Below are positions 46,901 through 58,522 of a stretch of 64,000 bases of DNA, piece after piece. The position numbers were made by a program, and so were the translations under genes. Positions within the stretch are counted from its first letter, which is position 1; each line of letters starts with the position of its first letter. The notes below the pieces were generated by a model. That model was not told where the DNA came from and searched no databases. It was given only the letters and a program-made list of their open reading frames with translations. This DNA is from Pampus argenteus. Its lineage: Eukaryota; Chordata; Actinopteri; Scombriformes; Stromateidae. Where the stretch lies: assembly GCA_036937835.1 (NCBI GenBank), contig CM072876.1, positions 14,007,501 to 14,071,500 on the forward strand, read 5' to 3'.

Positions 46901-49242
46901 GAAACAACTTCTTCAGAAAGATGAGCAAAGTTCACTCACATGAAATGAAGGAAGTCCTGTACTCGAATCTTGTTCAGGCCAATCGGGTAAGAAAGAAAGA
47001 AATACATTAAAATGCTGAATCACAAAATTGGGAATGTTTTGAGAATTAAAAGTTAGTGAGATTTTTCCTTTATTCAGGAGGAGCAACAGAAGTTGAGAGC
47101 GACGATTGATGAAGCAGATGAGATGATAAAAAATCTGGATAACTATATTCATGACTTTGAAACAGGTATACTGTGGGAAAATGACATGATTATTCGATTA
47201 ATAACACCACCTTTGTTTAGTATATAGTTATTATATATATCTATGTAGTAGAGCAGTAACAAATTAACGGGTTCTGTTTTGTTTTGCTTTTCTCAGAACT
47301 TGCAGTAGTTGAAGAGAAAGGAGCGGATGACAAACCAAGTCTGAAATCGCATCAGGAAGGTAACTCGTGATTCTTAATTTTTATTTTATTTTTGTATTTT
47401 ATGTTGTTGAACATAATAGGTAATTATGTTGTTCTTCAACAGGATTGATGCAGATCACAGAGGCGTTGGCTGATAAGGACAGGTAAATTGAAAACATTAA
47501 TAAACAACTTGTCCATGGAAAGCAGATTATTGCCTCTAGGTACTATGTTTACATACTTATTACAGTATAAATGCATAAAGGTTTGTTTTTGTTTGATATT
47601 TTTTATTTTTATTTTCATTAACACAGACAAATAGCTGAACTGGAGATGCAGAAGAATCAGAATTCAAGCGACCTGAACAGGCTGAAAGCTGAGACGAGGA
47701 ACCTTGAGATCCACGTCGCTATGCTGCATATGTCAGTTTCTGCTTTTAATGTGTTTTCAGATCTTAATGCATATGTCTGTTTTTGTTGTTTATAGCATTA
47801 GTTTTTTCAGCCTTTATATGCAAAAATATTAAAGTGGTTATATTTTTATTTATTCCTTACCTCAGAGTTAATGAGTGGAGGGTTGGAGAGAAGAGTGCTA
47901 ACTGTGCAGTCTACACTTTCCTCCATGAAACTCTGCATCTACAGTTGGTGTATGCAAACTCCAATGGTAAGATTTTTTTATTTTTTTTTGGGGTGGAAAC
48001 ACACACGCATCCAAGAGTGAATAAGACATGTATCATTTTTGCTTTTTAAATATTTAAATGTGCATTTTCACTTCTACAGGCTCATTTTGTGATCGTATCC
48101 ACAGCAAAACTCAAATCATCTTTAACTTTATTTATGTTTGGTTTTTTGAAGGGAATGATGCTGATAATGAGACTGACCGTAAAATATCAGACATCACTTT
48201 CAAATATCAACTTGATGGTAAGAAAAAAAATGACAAAACTAGTATTTCATGTCATCTCCTCTGTATCTGTTGAAATTTAAAATTTAAAATTGTCTCACTA
48301 GATGAGAAGTCGCAGTGTCATGCCCGTCTTGTTCACAAACTGCTCTCTCAGTACATCGAGGGAGAAACTGCCTGGGTGGAGAAGTATCCAACACATAGAC
48401 ATGTTCCAAAGGTAGGTGTTGGTGGAGATTGAAGTATGATTCTGTCACGTGTTGTTTATGGTCAGATTTATATACTGATGATGCTGAGTAGCTTTTCTTG
48501 TCATGGTTAGTCAAGTTACACTGAATCTTTTCACTGTTTTTGTATCCAGCTGCTCCATGACATAAGCTTGGTAGTGAGTCACTGTCGCCTGCTGGGAGAG
48601 GAGCTGCGTCTGCTGAAAAAGTGGGGCAGTCTCAGACTCGATATCCTGGACATCAGCTGTGTGGACACTCGGTAAGATCGACCTTTAAACATTTAAAATC
48701 CTGTCAAGAAAGCCGTATGGTGTGTCCTGACTTGTCAAACGAGAACAGTTCACATCTTCTTTAAAACAAAGATACATAATGTAACTTCCTGTTATCATCT
48801 TATTCCAGAGTAAGGATTGTTTTCAGTAGCCTCAAGAAATTTTCCAAGTTTGAGGTTATCTTCTCTGTCAGTTTGACTGACCACCTCTATGTCCTGCAAG
48901 CACAGAGCTTCAAGAACATGATTGGAAGCACAACGTAAGTACAACTTAAATACAATTCAATCATGTATTACTATTTAAACTCTCTCTTGGCTTTCCAGTG
49001 GAGGGATATTCACCTTTGTACATACAAACAGCAATGTTACAGTAGCACAACAATAAGAATATTAAAGCTGTCTCACATCATTTCTAGACAACCAAGAGCA
49101 AAAAAAACATCAACAAAACACTTTTTACATTTGTTGTATGTGCAGGATCCAACAGATTGAAGAGATTGTGGCATCGTTCAGTCCAGCCAGGAACCTGTTG
49201 ACGAAGATTGTCAAGAAGATTCATGAAAATCTACTTCGTTGA
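37911..49242 (+). CDS. knl1: KNL1 (CASC5), kinetochore scaffold, complete
   Basis: 33 coding exons: 37911-37939, 38113-38149, 38257-38316, 38498-38580, 38671-38726, 38813-38831, 38944-38987, 39072-39124, 39284-40043, 40159-40177, 40310-40353, 40462-40517, 41446-42265, 42455-42473, 42606-42649, 42758-42813, 43082-45637, 45820-45940, 46042-46100, 46193-46291, 46374-46489, 46662-46752, 46870-46986, 47078-47165, 47297-47359, 47443-47482, 47627-47731, 47866-47966, 48152-48217, 48302-48411, 48550-48671, 48809-48934, 49146-49242. Phases agree throughout, giving 2091 residues. PP1 docking motifs are SILK (22-25, split by a junction) and RVSF (56-59). MELT-type repeats (MDMT, MDVT, with TxxF before and SHT after) lie in three large exons; TTK/MPS1 phosphorylates such repeats to recruit BUB3-BUB1. 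The C-terminus has a coiled coil and a tandem RWD region (about 1885-2091; RLVHKLLSQY, VVSHCRLLGEEL) that binds the MIS12 complex. A four-exon cassette is triplicated. The microexon at 38813 has a tandem CAGCAG acceptor. Confidence 0.95.
38813..40043 (+). repeat. knl1 exon cassette, copy 1
   Basis: Exon lengths are 19, 44, 53 and 760 nt with entry phase 1 and exit phase 1, so the block is frame-neutral (876 nt). It encodes VQVAVTEDGIQRITG, METLLNAPLHVSQQ and a MELT exon with three MDMT motifs. The vertebrate-conserved GMETLL context suggests this is the ancestral copy. Confidence 0.9.
40159..42265 (+). repeat. knl1 exon cassette, copy 2
   Basis: Exon lengths are 19, 44, 56 and 820 nt, with the same phases as copy 1. 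It encodes VQKVITEGRSKQIT, DLTSLKNPSLYASRQS and a MELT exon with one MDVT and one MDMT. The 3' part of its large exon and the following intron are nearly identical to copy 1 (41803-42310 against 39583-40075). Confidence 0.92.
40751..41253. mobile_element. MITE inside knl1 intron between cassette exons
   Basis: Exact 15-bp terminal inverted repeats ACTGTATATAAATAT (40751-40765) and ATATTTATATACAGT (41239-41253). A second inverted pair lies further in, CAAAAGTGAAGCCAAAA near 40797 and its complement near 41205. About 503 bp with no transposase. It accounts for most of the excess length of this intron (928 bp, against 159 and 268 bp in the two equivalent introns). Confidence 0.85.
42455..44200 (+). 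repeat. knl1 exon cassette, copy 3 (shared part)
   Basis: Exon lengths are 19, 44 and 56 nt, then the 2556-nt exon. It encodes VQKVITAGGSQQIT, DLTSWKNPSLYAPRKS and the long MELT array. The small exons and introns are almost the same as copy 2 (42455-42813 against 40159-40517). Confidence 0.92.
43109..44200 (+). repeat. Nine-unit 126-bp coding tandem array (42-residue MELT/SHT units)
   Basis: Units start at 43109, 43235, 43361, 43487, 43613, 43739, 43865, 43991 and 44117 (the last is partial), with no indels. Consensus landmarks are EKTVRFTATDA, MDVTRSHTVNIATD and QLHQNVDFLPAC. Units 4 and 8 encode identical residues, and units 5 and 9 begin alike, which shows a four-unit (504 bp) duplication. 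Confidence 0.97.
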
Positions 49243-49355
49243 GACCAATATGGCATTTTTAAGACTGAACTGGTTTGTCCTCCATCTCTGTTGAAAAATG
49301 AAAAACTTATTTTCTAAAAAAAAATTCTGTTAATTGACTTCTTGCTATAGAAAAG

Positions 49356-49361
49356 AATAAA
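49356..49361 (+). terminator. knl1 polyadenylation hexamer
   Basis: AATAAA about 115 bases after the knl1 stop codon, followed by a GT-rich stretch (GATGTTTGTTTGTTTTTG). Confidence 0.65.
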
Positions 49362-50250
49362 ATGATGTACAGTTTACAGAGGATGTTTGTTTGTTTTTGT
49401 TTGCCCTGGATATGCAAGAAGTAATGAATTTTCACCATACTTTTTGTGTTTTAAATACGACTGTACTTGTTAAGAATTTGCTTTTTGCAGGAACTGTAAT
49501 TAGATTACATATTGTTAATAATAGAATATGTTCCAAAATGGGCAAAAAAACATGCAGAGAGGGGCACCATGAATATTAAGCAAACTGCCAGAATACATGA
49601 AATGTGATCAGTTTAGTTTGGAATTAATAAAGTTTGCTTTGATGTGCATTTTTTTGTCAGGATATATTGTTGGTCCATTTACGTACTATTACTACTATTT
49701 CTACTACTACTAGATTCTACTAATCCAGCAGCTTTAATGAACTCTAAGATATCCACTGACCTACCTTTTTTTGAATGATTCAGTGAAATATTTAGTTGTC
49801 TCCAGTATATAAAAACAATTACAACCCCCTATTTTTTTTTTTAAGCATTTATCTGTGTGTTTGTGTTGAGCCAACATTTGATGAGTGTAAGAAACGGCTA
49901 AAATGTCAAATATCTGTTGCTCTGCGCTCATCTTTTTATCCGTGGTATATTTGCTGCACTTATCAGTGTATTCTTTTTAGAGAATGATTAAATGTTCCTC
50001 ATCTAAAATCATGCATCAAGCACTTTTACTATTCTCATGTGATTTTTTTTTATGACAAAAATAAACAGGGTGTCATCTGTGTGTTTCAGACAGTGTTAGA
50101 AAACTTACACTTGGTTACCTGTGATGAATGATGTCGGCTTTAGAAAAAAAAAGAAAATCCCCATTCACATTAATGAAGCCATTTAAAGCATTACCTGCAA
50201 TGTTCACTCTTCTTGCTGTACCTTTACTCGCCTTGAGGGGGCGCTATGGG

Positions 50251-50272
50251 TCTATATATATATATATATATT
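50251..50272. repeat. (TA)n microsatellite
   Basis: About ten TA units. Confidence 0.85.
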
Positions 50273-51732
50273 GCCAAAGGCCACTGCTTACCCTGAGTGA
50301 AAAATGTATTCTTGTATATATAAATTTTAATTCCAGTTTATTACTAACATTTACCTCTAAATGTAGGAGAGAGTTTTTAAAGAATCCATTTAAGGGGGGA
50401 AAAAGAGTCGTGGTGTGTTGAAAGTAGTTCCAAACCTTTTTGATCCCTTAAAATGAAGCAATACTTACACCCTCTGGTAACAGATTATGGTGTTTATATG
50501 TGATTATAGTATATGTGTTGTGATCAGTTCTTGTTGTTTTTAGAGGGCTTAAGTATTCAGTATTTCATAAGAAAAACAACAGATTTTTAAGCAGATTTTC
50601 TTGCATTTTCTTTGGGATTTTAGCCTTTTTTCAGACATTTTGAGGCTCAGGCAGTTTAATATTTCTTTACTGTAAGTAAGAACACGATTTATTCCCCTCA
50701 GCAGCGACTAGAGAACAGCTGCATCATTGCACCAAACAAAGAAAACTGATTCCTGTAGGTTCCCTGTTTCTTTAATTGAAACAAACCTTAATTCAGTATT
50801 ATTTAGCTGCAGACAAGTAGAAGAGGTGAGCGTTTGCATGATCTTCCTTCTGTCGCCTGCCTGTTAGCAACAGCTAAGACATGACTGACACAGACAGTGT
50901 TCAGAGGTCATTTGAAAGGTCAAACAGCCAGAGACGAGCCTCTGAGAAGGGTGGGAGGGCAATGACTGTCCACTCCTGAAGCCTCGACGTTAAGGGTCAA
51001 AGTGGATTTTCTAAACCGTCACCCTCGAGTGAGCCATCAGGGGAGACGAGTTCCTCCCTCCCCCACAAACAACAGCTCCTGTCAAAGCAGATCGAGGACA
51101 CACAGGGTTTCCAGGCAGGGGTTAAGTTTGGCTGAGGCAGCATTCGGGTCTCCTGACCTCAGCCTGGGAAGGTCGACTTAATTTCATTTCAATTGATCTA
51201 CTGAAGGATTTTTTCATTATTTACATGTATGAAATAGATTCATTCATTAGATCATAAACCTGCAATACAAATAACGATAGATCATTTTCTTTAGTTAAGT
51301 GAACTTTAAGTGAAAGTTTGGGATTCAATTTTTGTAACCTTCAAGGTAACAATATTGTTTGTTTTTTTCTACAGACTTTTCTACCCATCTAGATTAGGAT
51401 TAGAATAATGAATGAATACGTTTTTAATATGTTGCTTGTGTTTTACAGAAAAAACAAAGAAATACAGTTTGGTTGTTTCTGGCTTTATATTACGAAATAC
51501 AGTTGCAATCTTGGAAAGGGGATAAAAAACTACACAAACTAGGGCTACCCAGTTTGACGTATTATGTTCACATCAGGTAAGATTCCAATTCAAAACACAG
51601 ACGCATCAAATGCTGGTAATCGTGGTAATTATCTCCATCTGTGTCATTTCAGCGTCTCAGTAGAGAAGAAAATTGGGTATAAAATGTGAGACTAGTATGC
51701 TGCCATATTAGATTGACAATTAACTAAACGTT

Positions 51733-51812
51733 TGATTACAGTGCAGCTACGTGTTGGGAGCAGCACTGTAATTTTGTTGTCTTCGGCAGTGACAATAAAG
51801 CTGATTCTGATA
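51733..51812 (+). mobile_element. LINE 3'-end relic
   Basis: The wording AATTTTGTTGTCTTCGGCAG followed by TGACAATAAAGCTGATTCTG is typical of the 3' tail of fish non-LTR retrotransposons. Only the tail is present. Confidence 0.5.
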
Positions 51813-52437
51813 CGCTAAACCGTGTTTTCAATCATTCCATTTCCTTTTTTTTTTTTGCTTTAAACATAGGAGACAGTCTACAAAGGCTTTTCACATAAAA
51901 CCGAAACTCTATGATGTCTATGAACTCTGTTATAATTGCATGAAATAAACCAATTAGTTGGTTTGAAGTTAACTGTCTGAATCAGCGCTAATCTGCAGAC
52001 TGGAAGGGAGACTCCAAACTAGTTACACAAGCAGAAACCTGCACAAGCAGTCTTAACTGTTACATTTATTTGATCATGTATGGTCCAATAATCTAAGACC
52101 TATTTTTTTATAAAGAACATTGTATGTGAGAGGTGCAAGCGACGTGACAAAAGTAACAGTTTTATCGTGATTTAGATGAAATTAGTTGCCACTACACCAA
52201 GGCTCTAATTCTGTAAAGTGGAACATTTGGCCTCGAGCAAACCTGTTCAAATCTGTTTATCCTAAGAGCCAGTGGCAGTATGTCACCTCAGTAACCTCAT
52301 CAGTGTCCTCCACTGACACCAGGAAACCAGGAGGTTTAAAGGTTGATACAATTGGTTTTGGAAGACGGAAAACTACTTTCGAGGTTTCATTTGTTGCAAA
52401 AGTCTAGACACGAGCGGCTGCCGGACAAATTAAACTA

Positions 52438-52498
52438 AAGAAGAAAAGAAAGAAAGAAAGAAAGAAAAAAAGAAAGAAAGAAAGAAAGAAGGAAAGAA
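52438..52498. repeat. (GAAA)n microsatellite
   Basis: About fourteen AGAA tetranucleotide units with one interruption. Confidence 0.95.
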
Positions 52499-55400
52499 TT
52501 TACACTAAAGCGACAGCTGTAACTGTACTGACAGACTCACAGCACCTCCATTGTAGCCTACTTTTCCTTCCTTTGGCCTTGGTGACCATGTTTGTTCATA
52601 GAACCACTCAGCCATGTCTTATCATAATTATCCAACAGTGTTGCTGGAGTCCAACTGTGACAGCTTGACTCATACAGTTAGAAAAACACAAAGGCAGCAA
52701 CAGCTTAAACTTAGCGCTTGACTTTTAGAGGAGGTTCAGAGGAAGCGCTCGAATTGTAGGCAAAACACAATAGATTCATTTTAGAGGCAATGATGGACAC
52801 GACTCGTAATACTGTCACGAAGAGGCATGGTTTGAGAGTGACATGAAGATCTCGAGATTTCAACTATATGAAAGAAAGACGCACACTTTGTGAAATGAAT
52901 AAAACGGTTCATTTCTCGATAATAATAACCCGCTCGCTGTACATTATCCCGGGTTATTACACGGCTATTGAGAATGCTGTAACTGACCAATCAGAATTGA
53001 GTATTCAGTATGCATGTACATTTGATGAGAGAGAGGAAAAGAGGTGCACTAAGAGGGATACTGGATATCTTTAAAAATGAAGTGCATGCATGCTGTGATG
53101 TGCTTCATATTCTGCAGTGATAGTAACTTCCTACTTAAACTGTACTCTTTGTCTTTGTGCATCTCTGCCTCCTGAAACAGAAACGTAGGGTGCCGTGGCT
53201 CTCTACACGGTTGACTTGATCAGTTCCCGCCACATCAGTTCCCACCACCTCCCATCCGCAGCCACCCCGCACACTGCTGTTAGGTTATCCTGTTACGGGG
53301 CATTAGAGGGCATCTTAATTGGTCCTTGCAGGCAGGTAATTAGCTCTGATGGCATGTGCTCCCATAGTGATGCGAATGACAGGAACAGAGCTGCATCCCA
53401 CCCCTCACCCACACCCACACACACACACACATACAAGTAAAGACTATGTGACTCATGGAGTTGCAACATTCTCTGGTCATTCTTAGGAAAAGACAATAGG
53501 TCTGGCTTGTTAAAATAGGCTCCCTCCCAGCAGGGGGACAGAGGAGCTGCAGCTGTCCCGGAGTATCAAGGCTCAATGGTCCTAACAGCCTCAGAAACCA
53601 TCAGCCCAGAGGTGTTTTTTTTTTTACTTTTGTGACAACATATTGTATCTCATTAGTAAGAAAGTACAAAGGAAGTATTTACTTAAAGAAGGAATATTGC
53701 ATAACACACAAAGCCTGTTAAAAATTCAATACAGAAATGAAGTATGACACTATGAAATACATGTAATTAAGCTCAATACTTGTAGATTAACAACGGATCA
53801 CATATGGTGATTACGTGTATGTGAAAGTGGTAGCTCTATGTTGTAACAAACCCACAGGAATTATCACCCGACTCTGTTCTGTTACTTATAAAGCTTTCTC
53901 TCCAAATTATAAATATCAGAGCTTTTTTTTTTTTTTTTTGTATATTATAACATTAATAAATAATCCATCAGCCTTGAGAAACTTCCAGAATGGATTCGTT
54001 TAAAAGCTCTTCTTTGTATTCGTAATCCATCTATAGCGAATGACTTCGGTGTAACCTCAAGCTGAGTCCGACTAAAACTATTCTCTGCCACAATAGCTTC
54101 ACTTAACTTCAGCTGAATGCCATTTCGGGTCTATTTGTATCCATGGAAGACAAACAAGTACCAGGAACCCCGGCAAACAGAGAGCATTGTGGGTGAGGTG
54201 CCTATTCTCTAGCGGAATAATGATGACAAAACAGGAATTCTGACCTTGTTCGGGTGAACACATCCTGGGGCACGAAAGCAACAAGGGAACAGAACAATAA
54301 TAGCTTTCCCTAAATATATAAGAGTCTGAAAAGAAGCTTTTTCCATTACAATGGCCTTGAGAGTTGGATATTGCAGAAGGAGGAGGAGGGAACTTCTTCT
54401 CTTCGTGGAATCAAATAGTTGTTTTTTTTCATATTTTTATCATTCTGAGCTTTTACCAGGTCAAAATTAAGTTGAGTCAAGAAGATTCAGTCAATAATTC
54501 TGCATTAGTGTGTTTTTGTCCACTTGGGGGCAGCACATCAAACTGTAAAAGCAACACTGGCAACTTTAAAAAGTTGTTAGCAAACAGTTGCCTGTTTACA
54601 CATCTCGACACTGAGCAACATTACCCTTCATTCACAGTCGTGTTTCCGGCCACCTGGCGAATACAATTACAACATTCACTCACTATTCTGGTTTGGTCTC
54701 CAACTCCAGAGAACAATATTGACTAGTTAAATGCTCCACCGTGTTTTAACTAGTTCTCCACTAGGTCACTAGTTCATCTGTGAAGACAGCACACGACAGA
54801 TTTTTTTTGCTGGAAGCAGCTGCCTGCTGCGGCCTAAAAGCAAGGTTGATGATGGTGGAGAGAGTGAACCGAAACAAGCAGCTGAAAGATGCTAAACGGT
54901 GCCGTGTAGCTGAAGGTAACTGCAGATGACAATTGTGGATTTGACACTATGATTTATTAGTGCAGCTTTCAGTCTTCGTTGAGTCCCTGCTTAAATTCTA
55001 TAACTCTGGAATGGCTGAAAGCTGCAGTGACACTGACAATATATTTTGGCCGTTTTTCAAAGCTGCATCTCATCTTCACATCATCTTCATTTCATCTCTC
55101 CATCATCTCATCATCCTCACACAGCCAAACCACACAACATCCAAACTTCTGTGCTTAGTTATCAAGTGCCCTCGTGACACGCGGTGCTATTTTGACATCC
55201 AAGCTTGCGTGGGAGAATTTAGGAGCGTCTTCTGGACAAGGCGAGTGGCGGCTGAACGTCCAGACTGCTGGGCGGGTGGATACCGGCCATCTTGACCCAC
55301 ACCCCGAGCCCGCTAACAGAGGGGCAGCAGCCACCTTGGCTAAGTGCATTCCCTGAGGCTCTGGCCCAAATCCCTGCTTGACCCTGGCTGATAAACTATG

Positions 55401-57423
55401 CTATGGATAGACCACTGGAGAGTTTTTTACCTTTAAAATAAAGGTTAGTTCAAAGTTTCCACAATAACCGGTAGTTCATTGGGTTATTTATGAATCATGT
55501 TCAATCAATCATCTTTATTTTGTCAATAAAAACCTTTTTTTTTTATTAATAATTGCATTTTTTTATCCTTCCATGCGTTGACACCAAGAAAATATTAAGT
55601 CCCACTGAAGCCAAGAATCATCAGAAATTGCATTAGAATGTATTCAGTTTCACTACTTATATGCGTATACACAGTCCACCGGACAATAAAATGAAAACTA
55701 TTGAAATGTTTTGAAATAAGTGGAAAAATTGTTTGTGTTTAATCTTATTTTATTTTATAAATCTTATTAAAATAAGATTTATAAAAGAGGAAAGGCAAAA
55801 AGAGGAGCCAGACAGGAGGTTTGGTGACTTTAGTGAGGCTCCAGGTTGGACGTTGTTCTAAGCCCGAGGAAGCCTGGCCTGCATCAGCTGCCTGCAGACG
55901 GTAATTGGTCATGACTGAGAGGACCCCGCACCCGCATGTTCGTGGAAGGATGGGATTAACACGTTATGGGCGCCCCAGGTTCCCGGCTAAGTCACTGATA
56001 AGATTTTTGGAGGACTTTTTGTGGGTGATGTTTCAAATGAGGCCCTGGAGAGGATTCAGGCTGCGGCATGAAAGTTCACCACGTAGAAAAAAACAAAAAT
56101 ACAGTATGCAAATATAAATAGAACATTTGTTCTATCTATATTTGTTATATTCTTCTTGAAGAAATGCACGCATATGTAGAAAACAAAGACGTGATGTAGC
56201 GTCAATATAGATATGAAATTAGCACAAAACTCATTGTCCAGCATGAATGATTCAGTCTCACCCTGTGTTGACCTGTAACGGTCTATTGTGCCATTAAAGT
56301 GAGAGGTAATGAAATACATCGTTTCAGTCAGTTTGAATAAGATTAGGGTCTTTGTTGCTGTAACAGGAACATGCATGATTTTGACTCTTCATGCTTTTCT
56401 GTGTTTCTTGTATTTCCACTCTCCACAAGGAAGCATCCTTGGGAATGAATAAGTGAAACACGTTTCCTGTGCGTATAGGACAATAAAGCTTTTAAAAGAT
56501 AAGGCTCACAATATTCTTTTTCGTCAACAAATCTCATGACCAAATCAAAACCAACAATGAGTTGATCCTATAGTAACGAGTTCTGCCTGTGTAGCCGGTA
56601 GCTGTGGAAAGTATTGAGATGTGGACTAACACGACGTTGGTGGTTTTGGTCTTTTCATTTGATTTGTTGGTAATAAGAAAAAAATACATCATAACACCAG
56701 CCAGTAAATCTTTATTTGTTTTCTTAATAAATGGCAGTTTGAGTGATTGCCATGTAAAACAGATGACGTTTGAATTTAGTCACACGGAAAGCTGCAAAAG
56801 GCTCAGATGTGATTGGTTTTCACTGCAAATAAATAAATAACAATTAAAGCAATGTAATTAGCTGTTGTCAGTTTGGATCAGGATTAACTCCACACTGACT
56901 GTAACAGTATTGACACAGTTGTTCAAGAAGGTTTTCCTGCCTTGGAAAGGATACATTTTATTTTGAAGTTCTTTATGTTCATCATTTTTTATAGTTTCTT
57001 TTGTGTTCACTTCTCTGAGTGTAAACCGAAGCAGTGTGACTCCTGTACAATACCTCATCTCAGTAGTCCCTCCTGTCTTATCGTGCCCTGCAGCTTGACC
57101 GGATCGGGCAATATAAATTGGACTTGCCCAGAAGAGAGACGCCGGTTCCTCTTTTAGGTCTGCACATTGTTTCGTCTATGCCTGTATTTATTTAGATGTA
57201 AATCAGCTCAGCAAATGTGTTACGTCCTGTCCTTGTGTAGTGGGCGGCGGACTAGGGTTCATTTGTTGGAGGAAGTCAGCCCCATCGAGATTGGAGCTCT
57301 GTAGATTGTTTTCCATTATAAGGCTGTTATTGATGTGGGATGATGACATCATCCAGCCTCGCCCTTCAAGGCAGGGTCGGTGAGAAAGAGCTCCCACACC
57401 CATCTCATATTCTTTACTCGGCA

Positions 57424-57449
57424 CGATGATGATGATGATGATGATGATG
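57424..57449. repeat. (GAT)n microsatellite
   Basis: Eight tandem GAT triplets outside any recognised gene. Confidence 0.9.
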
Positions 57450-57689
57450 GACTTCTGGTCATGTTTCATCTAAGAAAAACCTGCAATTAAAGGTGCAATC
57501 CGTGATGTAAAGGGTCATCCCACCAGCTGTAACCTGAAACCACATGATTTGAACCTGCTGTCAGTCCCTTAAATGATTGCTAGGCCTTCCCAAACACTGA
57601 CTAAACACCTGACAACTAATTTATTATGACTGAGATGTTAAAACAACAGTTCAACATTATGGAGAAATTGTGTTTATTTGCTTTGTTGC

Positions 57690-57900
57690 TGAGAGTTAAA
57701 TGAGAAGATTAATACCACTATTATGTTTGTAGGGTAAATATGAAGCTAAAGCCAGCAGCCGGTTAGCATAGCTTAGCACAAAGACTGGAAACAGGGGGAA
57801 ACAGCTAGCCAGAATCTGACCGAATGAAACATAACACTCTCTGTAAATGCACATTCACGTACATTCATTCTTGGAAATAATAGTTTGACAAAGTGAAGCT
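57690..57900. repeat. Teleost GCTTAG-type dispersed repeat
   Basis: GGTTAGCATAGCTTAGCACA, then AAGACTGGAAACAGGGGGAA and ACAGCTAGCC, is a wording very common in percomorph genomes. It is related in inverse orientation to 29250-29440. Confidence 0.6.
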
Positions 57901-58189
57901 GAGCTTTCAAGCATTGCAGAGCCTTAACGACGAATCTGGTGATGAAAACTTTCTTTTTTTCTGTGTGGTTCTCTTTGGTTCCTTCAGTCAGGAGTTTTTG
58001 AGCCTATGAACCTGTCAGTAACATTTTATGGTGTGCAACAACATAATAAAACTGTAATTTTCAGATTTAATTTTCATGTTCAGTTTCTCTGTTTTCTGAT
58101 TTTGCTGTTAACTGCAGGAATGTGGAAACATTTTATTTCCTTATTTGTGTTTTAATATTATGTGTATATGTTTGATTTCCACACAAGGA

Positions 58190-58215
58190 AATAATAATAA
58201 TAATAATAATAATAA
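58190..58215. repeat. (AAT)n microsatellite
   Basis: About eight AAT units upstream of the nudt14 first exon. Confidence 0.9.
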
Positions 58216-58441
58216 AACCATCTTAAAAAGTTATTACTATGAGTACTACTGATTCATAAAACGCTTGTATTTTGTCATCTTTCATCTTCCATCCCTGGTA
58301 TTGGTCCCTTCCAGCATCTCATGCCACCCTGACAGTCTCATGTCCTCTACAGGCTTCCGTAGGAATTCCTTCACTGTCAGTTTGTGTGTGCGGTGACAGA
58401 CAAACCGTCGGTGAGCCTCCAACCCGCTCCAGCTCTGAACT

Positions 58442-58522
58442 ATGGAAGAGGTTAACAATATTGAAGTCGTTCCGTGCACAGACTCCGACTACCTGAAGCC
58501 GTTCAGGGTGCACTACAACCAG
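58442..58522 (+). CDS. nudt14: Probable NUDT14 first coding exon (partial gene)
   Basis: The exon encodes 27 residues from ATG to a strong donor (CAG|GTGAGT), ending in phase 0. The C-terminal half, YLKPFRVHYNQ, resembles the N-terminus of NUDT14 (UDP-sugar diphosphatase; human YLRPLTLHYRQ), and the preceding VPCTDSD matches in position. NUDT14 is a Nudix hydrolase that cleaves UDP-glucose and ADP-ribose. The Nudix box itself would lie in later exons that are not in the window. No continuation was found downstream to 64000, so intron 1 would exceed 5.4 kb. The identification rests on one short exon and is therefore tentative. Confidence 0.6.

Larger units (their letters stand above)
49400..58260. 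other. Gene-free interval of about 9 kb
   Basis: No exon with recognisable protein similarity on either strand. Open frames here are short and lack splice partners. Several islands (50690-51180, 53180-53560, 55160-55390) are more GC-balanced than the AT-rich surroundings and could be regulatory, but I cannot test conservation. Confidence 0.5.

Noticed and set aside
48061..48151. Longer version of the knl1 exon starting near 48081 (SFCDRIHSKTQ)
   Set aside because: It is open and has an AG acceptor, but alignment to vertebrate KNL1 fits better with the later acceptor at 48151 and the sequence GNDADNETDRKIS.
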